From Liolophura sinensis (Eukaryota; Mollusca; Polyplacophora; Chitonida; Chitonidae): 64,000 nt of DNA. The stretch lies in the NCBI RefSeq assembly GCF_032854445.1, contig NW_027018004.1, positions 62,001-126,000 on the forward strand, read 5' to 3'. The notes under the pieces were generated by a model. The model did not search any database. It was not told the DNA's origin and worked only from the letters and a program-made list of their open reading frames with translations. The position numbers and the translations under genes were made by a program. Below, piece after piece: positions 30,261 through 41,170 of this stretch (positions within the stretch are counted from its first letter, which is position 1; every line of letters begins with the position of its first letter).

Positions 30261-31406
30261 GTGCCGGACTCGCCATCGAGCTCCTCGCCGTATGGCAGGC
30301 ACGATCTTAGTAGTGAGGTGGTTCTGCGCCGCCACGATCTTTTTCGTCGCAAATCTGTTAGAGGTCTGCTAGAATACCTTGATGACATGGCTAGTAAAGT
30401 GTCTGTTCGCCTGGCAAATATCTACTACAGCCTTCGTGGGTACTGAAAGGGCCACACGGCCATCCAGAAACTTGCCACTGCGGCAAAAGTCTCGTAAGAT
30501 GTGGTCCGGGCCTGGCTGAAAAAGCAGGCTATCTGGCAGATATACCTGTCTCGGCCCCGAAAAATACCGAGGCCTATGATCGATGTTTCCACGCCGAATG
30601 ACATCCACCAAGCTGATCTTCTTTTTCTACCACATGATCGGCGATTCCGGAAGCTGTATAAGTACGCGCTGACAGTTGTTGATGTCGCTTCTCGCTACAA
30701 GAAGGCGGAACCTCTGGCTACTAAAGATTCCAAAGAAGTCGCTGATGCTCTCTCTCGCATTTATAAGCGGGGACTCCTGAGATGGCCGAAGCTTCTCCAA
30801 GTTAACCCTGGGCGCGAGTTTATGGGTGCAGTGAGCCAACTGCTGGCCAAGCACGATGTTACAGTCCGCCGAGGCCGCGTGGATATCCACCGAGACCAAG
30901 GCATAGTGAAGCATTTCAACCGTACTCTGGCTGAGCGGCTCTTTGGACATCAGTACGCCCAGGAGATGCGCTTCCCTCCAGAACACCGCTCTACTGAATG
31001 GGTGGCTCGGCTGCCCTCTGTTGTGGCCGCTCTGAATGACGAAACAACGAGACTGATCAGTAAAAAGCCGAAAGACGCCATCAAGGCAAAAGGGGTGCCC
31101 CATAAGCCTTCTTCGACGGTTCCAGGTCGTCCCGTTGGATTTAATGAGCGGAAGATCCCCGAGGGTGTTGGCGTTCGTTATCTCTATCAGCCTGGAGAGC
31201 TGGAGGGCGGCGGCCGTCGCGCGACTGATCCTGTGTAGTCTCTAGAGATATATCGGCTTGGGCGCTCTGTCACAAAGCCTAATGAACCCGTGCTGTACTA
31301 TCTAGACGATACGTCGGATAGCCCGCGACGGGGATTCTTTCGTGAGGAGTTGCTTAAAGTGCCTCCCGATACTCAGCTTCCCCCGGATGGGGTTCTACGG
31401 CGCTAG
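30261..31406 (+). pseudogene. Polinton retroviral-type integrase, inactivated
   Basis: One frame carries the whole gene, broken by TGA at 30444-30446, TAA at 30495-30497 and TAG at 31236-31238. Order: N-terminal region (LEYLDDMASKVSVRLANIYYS), catalytic core with DIHQADLLFLPHDRRF, LTVVDVASRYKKAEPL, LLQVNPGREFMGA and HRDQGIVKHFNRTLAERLFG, then a C-terminal domain (GVGVRYLYQPGELEGG and beyond 31239 a PVLYYLDD-type chromodomain-like end). The first aspartate (ADLL) is kept. The second catalytic position reads N (VNPG, normally DPG) and the expected glutamate reads K (GIVKHFN, normally GIVERFN). It would insert the element into DNA. Both the stops and the active-site changes show this copy is dead. 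Confidence 0.88.
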
Positions 31407-31411
31407 TTTTT

Positions 31412-34154
31412 CCTCGAAGAGGATGTCCCATCCTGCGGGTGCCGCATCTCTATGGCCGTAAGCCAAGGTGTGGACACCATCTTCGGCGATCCAGCGCTTA
31501 CTATCGAAGAAGGACAGTGAGACCTTATTCATGTGCGTTATGTAGGTCGGCCGGATACTCTAGGTCGGCCTCGAGGATGTAACCGGAAGGACTGTCGTGG
31601 GGGTGGGTAGTAATCGTTTCACCAAGACGCTGCGCGTCATCTACCCACTGAAAGCCGCCCGTTGGAAGAAACTGATTCATAGCCCAGCCATATAGATTAT
31701 TGGCGTCTAGGTATTGGATGTAGCTGTTTGGACTTTCGGGGTCCCTCCATTATTATTGCCTTTGGCGTATTGCTTACTTACCATGGAGATACCTCCTTGC
31801 AACCCCTTCTCAATGAGGAGATGTTGGTTGTAGTCGGTCAACAGCTCCAGCTCTACCCCGGTCTTCTTGAACAGCACATCCCACGAGAGACCTGGGCTCG
31901 TAAAGTAGTGAGCAAGGTCCAATCCATACTGCCGTAAACAAGTCTTCCGGAAGGCCTCAAACACATCAGCCAATAGGAGCACGTCTGTGCGGCAGTAAAG
32001 GTCTGTGCACCCAGATTGGTGCAGTCAAATGCCTTCCATACCTGTTGAGCGTGGATGTAGTCCTCATCGCTAATGCCTCCGACTTTGAGCTTACTGTAGA
32101 AAGCCTCTTTGGTTTGGAGGCTGGACTCGTCGAAGCGCTCCCAGGAGTCCATATACTCATAGGGGTAGACGCCCTTGCGCATGAGTAACTTACGTTTTTC
32201 TTCGGCAGGCTCATACCGGGCTGTGATGTGGAAAGCCTCAGGTTTGTTGGCCTCTACCAGATTGTCAAGGGAAGTCGGTAAGAATTGAACGCTGTCGATG
32301 AAGCGGAGCTGCCCCAGCGAGAAGGAGATGTACTTTTCCGTGTTGTTGGGGATGCAGGAGATGCGGCCCTCCACCTTACTTATGGCTTGCATCAGGAGGT
32401 GCCCGTCGTAGCCCCGTAGGTTGTGGAAGACTACTGGTATGGCTGTCTTGGGACCCAGCCGCAACTTTAGGTTGCATGCGTTATGGGCCGCGCCTCTGTA
32501 CTTGCCGGTGATATGGCAGTGATCGCGCACAGAATCGGCGCCTAGAGGCTTCTCACACACGCGGCAGGTTGCGGCGTTGTTGTGGGCCTGCCAGTCTTGA
32601 GGAGTCATATTCATGGCTATAGGGTTGGCTAGAACATTTTTGATTTCCTGCTCCTCCTGTTGGAGAGCTCTGAGGAAGTGTTCCGTCGCGTTAGGGCCTC
32701 TGTATTCCACGGGACGTTTTGTGTGGCCGTCGCAACGCACCACAAGATAGCAGTAACTGCAGGGCTCGTGGTGCTGAGTCTTTTGAGTGCTGCTTTCTGT
32801 AGGTGACGGGGGCGGGCCTTCAACCTTTCTGGTCGGAGCCTCGAAGTCGGCACATATGATGAACGGAGCCGGTAGCTGTTTGTGGTGGTTCTGAAAGGTG
32901 AACTTGTTTTCCCCCTCCTGGGGCATTTCCACCCTCACCGCCGTCTGGCCAATCCGTCGGCATTCCGACTTATGCGCCTCGAACAGATCCTCCCTTGTGT
33001 AACCGTGTAGGCAGCGCTCGGAGAAGTGTTTGCGATTACGTTTCTTACTTTTTTGGAACAGGAGACGATAGAGATCTTTTATCCACGTATAATGGAATTT
33101 GCCTGCCCTCTCAATCAGCAGCAGACTGATTCGGGGCGTGTCGCCGGGCTTCTTGCTGAGGCGGTGCACGATCACACCCTTGTCCCACCCGAACACGTTG
33201 ATGGCGAGGTCGTTCTCTTTTTCCACTTTAGGGATCTGAGAGATGGGCGTGGGGGCGTCGATCCCCCCAAAGTCAAGGCCATCATTGGTGGGGTATTTTG
33301 TTGGTCTCTGAGGGTCCCCCCAGGCGGCTGGAAATAAGGCAGATCGGAGTGCCCATCGGAGGCAGTCGTCGTCTTTGTTCTTCACATTGATGACTGCTTT
33401 CTTATTACTCACAGCTGCAGGTAGGGGGATGTAGGACCCCCCTCTCAGTGGCTGATACCTTGCAATGTCAAGCCAGAGTTTGCACGCTATTGACAGCCCA
33501 CCCTCACCCTCGCTGTGTCCATTTTTCCAGCACCTCCTGGATGGTGGGGAAGGCCTTATCTAGAGCCCCGTCAATGTCGCCAGCCTCTAAGAGGGCCTCC
33601 TGTTTGCTGTGGAGTACTGGGCTGGTATACTCTTCACTTCCATCGGCGTGGGCCTTTCGCAGCTGAACCCTGAGGCCTAGTCGGAACTTAACCCCGTTGA
33701 GTGCCAGGATCTCTTCTTCTAGCTTCTGGCGAATAATGGCTCGAATTTCTTCTAAGAAGGCTACTGGGTCCGTCCAAACGCCTTCGGGTACGCCCATCTG
33801 CCAGGCCCGGAGGAGATTCCTTATAGCCCGGCCGGTGTTAGTGAATTCTAGTTTCTTTTCGCCCAGTATTCCGCCTAGCAATTCATCCAACTCCTCGTTA
33901 CTGAGGAGGTTCTTGGCGTCTTGCTTCAACCCCTCATTACTGAGCGGGTTCTTGACGTCTTGCTTCAACTCCTCGTTACTTCGGGAGTTCAACTCAGCCA
34001 CAGCCGTGTTATGCCTGTCGAGGATCCCCTGCAATTCTTCCAAGGCATTGCGGGATCGTGGGTACTTGGGCCGCACACCTAGGAGCGTCTCAAACTCCCC
34101 CCGTAGTGCTCGCGTTTTTTGTTGGTGCCTCATTGTACGCGCCGATATCTTCAT
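31412..34154 (-). pseudogene. Polinton DNA polymerase B (protein-primed), internally deleted
   Basis: Minus strand. The N-terminal region (34154-33504, with a 13-residue SNEELKQD-type repeat at about 33990-33890) shifts frame near 33500, then 33412-31990 reads LRWALRSALFPAAWGD, a terminal-protein-like region, and the exonuclease motif ICADFEAP (ExoI). A Cys/His cluster CRVCEKPLG...HCH...CNLKLR resembles an HNH nuclease, and VFHNLRGYDGHLL is ExoII. After a further shift near 32000 come LLLADVFEAFRKTCLRQYGL (ExoIII) and DANNLYGWAM, the first palm motif (about 31700). Near 31545 it jumps to the C-terminal VSLSFFDSKRW and LAYGHRDA. The palm motifs carrying KxxxNSxYG and YxDTDS are gone. It would replicate the element. 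Confidence 0.87.
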
Positions 34155-34175
34155 TATACTAATAAAAGCATCTCT

Positions 34176-34454
34176 CTAATTGTAAATTTCGATAGCCGCC
34201 AGCCGTTTGAACTCATCCAAGAAAGGCTTGAGCCTCCACTGTCTTTCACGCATCTGGAGTCTATTATATCCGCAGGTCATGCAAAGCCGAAATCGGTTTT
34301 TAACACCCCGACCACAGCTAATACATGGCAGGGTACCAAGACCCTTGCGCAGACGGTTTAGGTGAACCCCACAGTACTCCCCCAGACAACTCTTACCACA
34401 GAGCTCCGTGGAGCTTATGGGTAACCACCGGCAATTATTATAACCCTTTGGCAT
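34176..34454 (-). CDS. Polinton small Cys-rich protein, 92 aa
   Basis: Uninterrupted and next to the right terminus. Pairs of cysteines, CGKSCLGEYCG, CISCGRG and CMTCGYN, suggest a zinc-binding fold of ribbon or treble-clef type, followed by a basic helical end (RLQMRERQWRLKPFLDEFKRL). A protein with CGKSC...YCG...CG.G...C..CG lies at the same place in other Polintons. It could be a DNA-binding regulator, by analogy with small zinc proteins; unproven. It ends 22 bases before the start of the polymerase gene on the same strand. Confidence 0.6.
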   Translation of the reverse strand: MPKGYNNCRWLPISSTELCGKSCLGEYCGVHLNRLRKGLGTLPCISCGRGVKNRFRLCMTCGYNRLQMRERQWRLKPFLDEFKRLAAIEIYN

Positions 34455-34556
34455 GTTGTTGTTGCATACACAATTGGTGTAGAAGCATATCTGAGCAGTG
34501 GGTATGTCTAATAGAACCCCAGATGGGGGGTGGGGGCCTCTATTTGTTATAAGGAG

Positions 34557-34688
34557 GGCCCGAAGGGGGGCGTGCGCCAGAACCTATAGTGTGTATACTA
34601 GAACTTCTGGACCTTGCCGGGAATAGGGGCTGGGGGCCTCCATTTGCCAAATGGAGAGTGCGCCAGAACCCTCCTTCCCCCTAATACT
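34557..34688 (-). repeat. Polinton right terminal inverted repeat
   Basis: Reverse complement of 20540-20670: GGGGCGTGCGCCAGAACCTATAGT-type inner part, GTGTGTATACTAGAACTTCTGG, CATTTGCCAAATGG and the outer CCCTCCTTCCCCCTAATACT. Differences from the left copy include AGAGTG for one-unit AGTG and a T for G near the tip. The outer flank GGTGTC resembles the left flank GCGTGT only at GTGT. Confidence 0.9.
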
Positions 34689-35066
34689 GGTGTCACTTGA
34701 GTAGATTGGGGCATTCTTTGCATATACCCACAGAACTCTAAATTCGCCCCAGTATTGGACTGGGTATGGATTTAAAGACCAGTGGACAGAAGAACAGAAA
34801 CAAGATCAGTCGAAGACGAGATGTTAAGTCTGCTGACTGCAGGCTTCCCATCACTTTTATTCATCTTTTCTTAAGAGGTGCACACTTGACATGGGTGCAT
34901 GTACCATATGGCACCATAGAAAATGAAGGTAGGCAGAAAGAGACTCGGTCTGCATTTCTTAAACCGTGAACAGTAGTGGGATTATGTATTACTGAGCATG
35001 GAACTCCCCCAAAGTACATTGGGAGTCTCCATATTAAGTTAGAATAAATTTAAAGTTGTGGTAAGA
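34689..35066. other. Spacer right of the Polinton
   Basis: About 380 bases without a recognised element. It holds a 67-codon frame (34766-34969) with no known motif. It does not resume the inverted LINE-A that ends at the other side of the Polinton. Confidence 0.4.
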
Positions 35067-35879
35067 TTAACACAAGAATATAATGTCCACTAGTAAACTG
35101 TTTTTATTTAAAACTTTTAAGTAAAATATTACAAGTAACATACAATACACATACACATCAAACACATACCAGCCAAGGTGCACGGCTCGAGAAGCACTGT
35201 CGGCAAGCTCGACAGCATTAATTTCCCCGCCCTCATACCTCATCTTCAGTTGTCCTAAGAACTCGTCTAAGTCTATACTTTCTTCCCTTGGGTTGCTCCC
35301 TTGCTCCATTTCATATGAGCCATCTTAACTTCGTTTACGGCTTGTTCCCTTTGTAACAATCTAATGAATTAATACAAGGTCGGGTGTGCTTTACCCCGAT
35401 GATGCCATTCTTCTACACTTATTTGTTGTTTTTGGCCCGGTTTTTTGTAGTGGTTCCACACTTCTTCATGCCAGACTCCTTCATGTCACGTTAATGTCAC
35501 GTAGTAGAGCTCCGTCACTTTAGTGTTGTTTTGTGTTTCAGACACAGCAATAGCCCAAATGCCCTCAACGCATTTAGGTGGTGCTAGAGAGGCCCTCTCC
35601 AAATCGGTCCGAAGAACTTCATTCCTCATGTGATGGAATCTGAAGAACCAATTGGTTACATCTGCTCTCTGTATATATTCCCTTACCAGCGTTAGGTTCC
35701 TTCCAATCGCCGGGCACCAGTCGGAAACTCGTCTGGTAATCGAGAAGACATAATGCTGACTACAACTGTTTATTCAACCCCAACTACCGAAAGAGGGCCA
35801 CCGGCTGGGTTGTGTTTAGGACGTGGCCTGACGACATTCACCACTCTTAGCTTACTACTCTAGTCTTTCCTGACTTCTG

Positions 35880-36720
35880 ATGCCTGATATGTTCTTCTGG
35901 GCCACTGAGCTTGAAAATGTGAAATTGCGTGTGACAGTGTAAGGTCAGCTTAATCCTTTCATCAGCTATAACCACAACAGTGTCACCTACATTGAATTGG
36001 CCCACGTTAGCTTATTTGTTTGTCTGCTCCCGATTATACATACGAGACTTTTCAGTCTCTACTCTGGCACGCTGTGGGGCGTTACTTAACGTGGTCAGTC
36101 GATCACTCAGGTCATTGGAAGCATCATCAGACAAGAATTATGGCAATCTAGCTCTACGACCGTACCTCACAAAGAAAGGCGTGAATCTAGTAGCTGAATG
36201 AGTGGTATTACGGTACGCTACTAAGGCAGCAGACAACTCACTCTTTCGAAATTCTGTTGAGCCGTTCATACTTAGCATTGGTTTGAGGATGGTAAGAGGT
36301 CGTTCTTCTGTGGCGGATACCTAACGATTTAGTCTCTGAATTCACAGTCGTTAAACTTTTTACCCAAATTGGTTATTGCGATCGCGAATTGAGCGCAATA
36401 TTCACCAAAGACCTTTTCGTCCATGCATAAAGCCGTTTTAGCTATTATGGGGAAGGCTTCTGCCCAAGTCGTGCAATGATCGATAATGGTTAGTAGGTAC
36501 GCCCTTTTCATGAACAAACTAGGGGCCCAATCAAATCCATCCCTATTACCTGACTCGGATAGGTAGCTATCGGCCTCTCGCTATACCTCGTCCTAACGTT
36601 TACCCATCTGTTAATTTGACAAGTTGGGCATTTGTCAATCGTAGAGATATGTCTTTACGCATATCTTTCCACACAAATGAGTCCCTGACCAGCCCCAAGA
36701 TCTTGCGTAAACTCATGCGC
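35880..36720 (-). pseudogene. Gypsy integrase remnant
   Basis: Minus-strand text: a zinc-type end with VAHEF and KCPTCQINRW (about 36715-36600), then GMDLIGPL with the first catalytic aspartate (about 36540), YLLTIIDHCTTWAEAFP (about 36495-36445) and ITNLGKKFNDCEFRD (about 36375-36330), where the usual TD is TN, so the second catalytic residue is lost. Further on come QRARVETEKSRMYNRE (about 36080-36020) and a chromatin-type C-terminal part with VTLLWL-like decay. Stops occur at several points. Dead. Confidence 0.78.
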
Positions 36721-36951
36721 TACTCGCTTCTGGAAGTATTTGGGTAGTACCAACCTTGGGTACTCCACATCAAGACTGGAAGATCTCCTAGTCGAGTACA
36801 CCATATCACTGTGAACCATGTGTTAGTCTGAAGGAACTGAGTACATATCTGGGTAATCCATATGTTGCTATTCTTGAAGTTTATCTACATTGATGTCAAA
36901 AGCTTCGAGTGAAACAGATGGCAAAGCACCGTCTCCTACTTCGGGAATGAC

Positions 36952-37500
36952 CTAATCATCCGTGTCAAAGGCAGCTACTTCTACTGGTTCCCTTAACCGA
37001 GATAGCATATCCGCTCGGATATCCATACTACCCTTAATGTATTCTATTTGACAGCCGTATTCTGCAATGAGTACAGCCCATCGTTGTAATTTGTTCTTCA
37101 CCTCTCCAACAAACAAGCTCTTCAATGGTTTATGGTCCATGTACGCCACAAATACAAATATGGTCTTAACTTCTGCAAAGCGTGTACTACAGCATACGCT
37201 TCTTTTCCTGGGACCGGTCAATTCAGCTGATTGTTTTTTTTAGAGTACATGATACATACTGAACAACTTTGTCAATCCCACCATCATCTTCCTGAGCTAA
37301 AATGGCTGTTCGAGTACTGCGATGCGTCTGTGTATAACTTGTAGGATTTCTGAAGATTGGTAAGTCAGTACTACATAGAATTTCGTTTAACCGTTAAAAA
37401 GCATGCCGCTATTCCACTCCCCATGCAAATCTGGCATGCTTACGGGTTAAAGAGACAAGGGGTTGCACGATATTAACAGAACTGGGTATGCATGCCCAAT
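36952..37500 (-). pseudogene. Gypsy RT end and RNase H remnant
   Basis: Minus strand: PLVSLTRKHARFAWGVE (about 37460-37409) is the end of the reverse transcriptase connection region. Next comes YKLYTDAS (about 37350-37325) with the first RNase H aspartate and a decayed AILAQEDDGG segment. MDHKPLKSLFVGEVKN, LQRWAVLIAEYGCQIEYIKGS and IRADMLSRL (37150-36990) form the open 89-codon end. The RNA strand would be degraded by this domain. The frame is broken between 37250 and 37380. Confidence 0.8.
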
Positions 37501-37502
37501 AA

Positions 37503-38170
37503 TAGCTTATATAAATTTGTAATCCGAATAATGGGTCTCCGGGGTGAAAAGAATAGGACCTCTGCCCTCTAGGCGCGCCTGTTTGCCTTGGGTTGCGACG
37601 GTGGGTTGGGACCAGTAATCTCTGGGGACAGGATCCTGGTGGCTGAGGGCGTGTTGGCCCTGCAAAATCCTCACACCCAACATTATAGCCCTTACTTGGA
37701 GAGACACGGGAGGTCGAATGGGCCCGGCCCATTCAATCGGCTTGATCACGTCTTGCCTCTGCGTGGTCCAAAATTTTCTCCTGACACCACTCCTTTGAGA
37801 ATAAATGTCATTTTCCAAATTTCCTTGACAACGTGCGAGGCGGTCACTCATGGGTCAATAGATTAGTACGTGTCTGATGTGTGACCTTTTCCACTGGGTG
37901 GGTGACGCAGGAACTCGTGGTGGGGAATTGGGGTTGCCCGTTAAGGCCATCTGGTCGAGTGTACCTCATGTGAATTCCTTGGTGTGTTTCCTGCTAGGTT
38001 TTCCAAGGATCAGGCATCGCCTTTGTTTGCTCTCCGTAGTGTTTGAGGAACACGGGAGAGTGAATTTTATATATACATGTCTTCCTTGAATGTGTCAAAT
38101 GTCTGTAATGCTAATGTATCTATTAGGTCTTCCTCTTAACCGACTTTGTCGAATTCTGATAAAAACAGAT
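37503..38170 (+). mobile_element. LINE 5' fragment, variant subfamily
   Basis: After about 25 bases of inverted RNase H scrap (ATAAATTTGTAATCCGAATAATG) the family 5' region begins: GTCTCCGGGGTGAAAAGAATAGGACCTC, GACAGGATCCTGGTGGCTGAGGGCG, TTGGAGAGACACGGGAGGTCG. It then follows the variant type (GTGGGTGACGCAGGAACTCG, CGTTAAGGCCATCTGGTCG) to a gag start-like AACCGACTTTGTCG and GATAAAAACAG at 38140-38170. It is the plus-strand counterpart of 16700-17110. No intact frame. Confidence 0.7.
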
Positions 38171-39254
38171 CTGTAAAAAATATTTGTTCATTTACAGTTG
38201 AATGTGATGTATTTTACCACAGCGATATTCACTGCATTTATTTTACCCGGCCAGTCGCTGTATTTCGGCCACATGTCACTGTAGAGCTGCAAAGTGTTGC
38301 TGTATATATTCAATTTTGCTAAAACACAACGTTAGGGTTGTACATTTACAAGCAATAGTGTAGTAATAATTTACAATAATAAATCATGTAATATTTCACC
38401 ATAATTTTAGCTTTACTTTTACGCAGGATTTGTGTACCTGAACTCGGCTAAACCATCCACAATACATGTATGTAGCTCAAACCACTTTCATTCATTCTCG
38501 TCTGGGGGACAGAAACGAGAAGGAGCGTTTCAGGGTACTGTAAAATTTGTTTTCTTCCAATTTCTCAGACTCTTATTTATTTTGCTTGGACAAAACAATC
38601 TGATTAACAGATAAGTTAATTTACAATTACAATTTAGAAAAGATATGCGACACGGGTTTTACACAATAAAACCGCAAAGTAAATAATTTTGAAATTTATT
38701 AACCTTCAGCCTTTTCATTTACTGGACCTTACTGTTGTTGAAAACGTTTCAGTGGTTGTTGTCGAGACTAGTTTTGGGAAACCATGTACCGACGGTGTAT
38801 AATGTTGTAATCTACATGAGGGTGAATGTAGCCACCCACTAACTATCCTTGTTTCCATGACGAACGTCCCAGACGTTTACCAGGAAAAATGTCAATGTTT
38901 TTATTACTGTCCGCCCTAACATGCTGACAAGGAAAAATGTCAAATCAAATAGGAGCACATTTCGTATAAATAAACCTTACCACTATTTGTCCAAATCTTG
39001 ATTATTTGCCAATTTGCAGATGTTGTCGATTTCGCTGATAGACATATATCGTGTGTTTTATTGTTTATTAATTGTGATCAGTCGAGCATGTATATCGCAC
39101 ACCAGTTCGGACTCCTACTCCGGACCCAGTAAAACTGTTTTTAGCATATTGGGTTCAGCGGACACCAACATACATAGTTTACTCGACGTCAAGGCTAACA
39201 GGCTAAGCAGGAATCAATCTAAACAAGCTCCCAGACCATGGGTTCCGCCCCCCC
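38171..39254. other. No recognised feature
   Basis: About 1.1 kb of AT-rich sequence without shared repeats. It ends in a C-rich run (CCGCCCCCCCCCCCCC to about 39268) that leads into the next LINE-A 5' end. Confidence 0.5.
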
Positions 39255-39866
39255 CCCCCCCTCCCCCCGTGGGGTGTCTGGGCTTATAGGAATAGGACCT
39301 CAGCCCTTTAGACAAACTTGTCGTAAAAGTTGACTAACCTAGAGCACTCTTGTGTGAGCGCGGTGAATATAATAGACTCACATCTTTTAGGTTGTGTGGG
39401 AGGCAACCGGGGAGCGACCTGTTTGCAGTGGGTTGCGACCCGTAGTCTACAAGGACGGAATCCTGGTAGTTCAGGGCGTGTTGGTCTTGCGAAATCCTCA
39501 CGCCCAACACTTCACTTTGGCCCTTACTTGGAGAGAGGCGGAAGGTCGGATGGGCCCGGTCCGATCAATCGGTTTTGTCATGTCTTGCGTCTGCGTGATC
39601 CCAATTTGCTCTATAACAACACATCGTTTAGTGAACAAATGTTATTTCTAAAATATGGTTTGCAGGACTACGCTTTGAGGCGGTGGCTCATGGGTCAGTC
39701 GAGTACATTAAATTTCACCTTTGGTATAAATCAGTCTGTTCGAGTATACCTGGTATGGAGTCCTTGGTGTCTTTCCTGCTGGGTATTCCCAGATTCAGGC
39801 ATCGCCCTTGTTGGCACTCCGTGGTGGGTAGGGAACATATGGGGTGAAATTTATATATACATACCA

Positions 39867-41170
39867 TGTCTGCCGTATAATTTTCTTCAAATGTTTCTAA
39901 TATATCTAATAGATCTTCCTCTCAGCCGACTTCGTCTTCAAGTGCTGATAAAAAGAGGAAGTTATCGGACTCTGGATAATGAACAGAACAATTGGCCGGC
40001 TTTCATTCTTCTCTCAACTAAGAGTGAACAAAAGCCGTCTTCAAAAATTCATCCGTTTCTCTTGCAATGGGCTCTCCAGGGCGCAGCTGGAACTCTTAAA
40101 AACGTTAAAAACTTAGATCCGGAGACATTCTCATTGAATGTTTCCGGCAAGAACAATCAAAAAATTTACTCAAATAAAATATCTGACATATCTGTTTTCA
40201 CATCCCCTCAACATTCCCTGAACAGCTGTATGGGAATCATTCGTGACAGGGATGGTGATATAACTGACCTGACTAAGGAAGAATTTTGCCAAGAACTAAA
40301 TTCACAGGGGGTTACCAGAGTGAAACGCTTCGTTACGAAGAAATCTGGTAACATCCTTAAACTTAATACTTACACTTCCGTCGCATATCTACTTTGGCTC
40401 GTATAGGGTTAATGTGGATTTATATATCCGTAATCTTCCACGTTATTTTAATTGCCAAAAATTTGGTCATGGCAAGGGCCAATGTAAGAATAAACTGATT
40501 TGTTTCAGACGAGGCAATGAAGGGCATGATGGTTTCGACTGCAGCAACAGTTAAGTATTGCAACTGCAGTGAAGATCACATGGCCTCCTCAAGGGACTGT
40601 CCACTTTTCGTCAAGGAAAAACAAATTATCAACTTAAAAATTAAAAACAACATATCCCATCAGGACGCCCGGAAATTAGCCTCACTTTCTAATACTTCTC
40701 TACCGACTTCGTTTGCCAATGTGGTCAAGCGAGTAGCAACTGTTGCTACTCAAACTTCTTGAACTTGGCCCATTGGAAACGACAAACCTAGTTATGTTTC
40801 TGTACAACTTTCGTCTCAACCTTCGTTTAATTCTTCCCAAACTCAAATTGCTTTAAAAGAACAAAGAAAAAAAATAAATAGTACAGAACATCTTAAAATA
40901 ACTAATAAATCTAGTGGCCCCACAGAGCGTCCCTCTAAGGCCACTAGGGATCCTATCAAAACTTTCCATAAGTTTGGATCGTTGGAGGACGTCGGTCTTT
41001 CAACATCAGATGCGGATGTGATGGATATACCACCCGCACCAGGGAGATCTTCCAGCCGATCTCCAAGGAAGGGTCGTCCTCGGTCCAAACATAAAGAAAA
41101 CCTCTTGTACGTCTTCCTCCGTAATGTCTTCCTTAGACAAAATTATACAGCGGAATTGTCGCGGCCTTAA
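39867..41170 (+). pseudogene. LINE-A ORF1 (gag, zinc-knuckle protein)
   Basis: The start at about 39867 is disabled by an early stop (ATGTCTGCCGTATAA). The readable N-terminal domain is GAAGTLKNVKNLDPETFSLNV, ISVFTSPQHSLNSC, and DLTKEEFCQELNSQGVTRVKR (to 40406). The zinc knuckles follow in another frame at about 40440-40600: FNCQKFGHGKGQC, then ICFRRGNEGHDGFDC with one cysteine changed to arginine, then EDHMASSRDCPLF. The C-terminal part has ERPSKATRDPIKTFHKFGS (about 40925-40980) and SPRKGRPRSKHKE. RNA-binding role by family. Dead. Confidence 0.78.

Larger units (their letters stand above)
20540..34688. mobile_element. Polinton/Maverick (adintovirus-like) element
   Basis: A 14.1-kb unit bounded by inverted repeats of about 131 bases (20540-20670 and 34557-34688). 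Inside are a retroviral-type integrase, a protein-primed family B DNA polymerase, a double jelly-roll type major capsid protein, a minor capsid candidate, an FtsK/HerA-type packaging ATPase and several conserved small proteins, the standard Polinton set. GC content is clearly higher than in the flanking DNA. No adenain-like protease was found, and the stretch 20671-21984 lacks Polinton genes. Many genes carry stops or frameshifts, so it cannot move unaided. The 6-bp target duplication usual for Polintons is not resolved at these edges. Confidence 0.93.
35067..37505 (-). mobile_element. Gypsy-type (Ty3) LTR retrotransposon remnant
   Basis: Minus-strand pol order is RT end (37500-37405), RNase H (37390-36952), integrase (36720-35880) and a C-terminal extension (35760-35067). 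Stops and frameshifts run throughout. Gag, protease and most of RT are missing, replaced at about 37505 by LINE sequence. I could not find LTRs. The region RT-RNase H-integrase in this order identifies the Ty3/Gypsy group. Confidence 0.8.
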
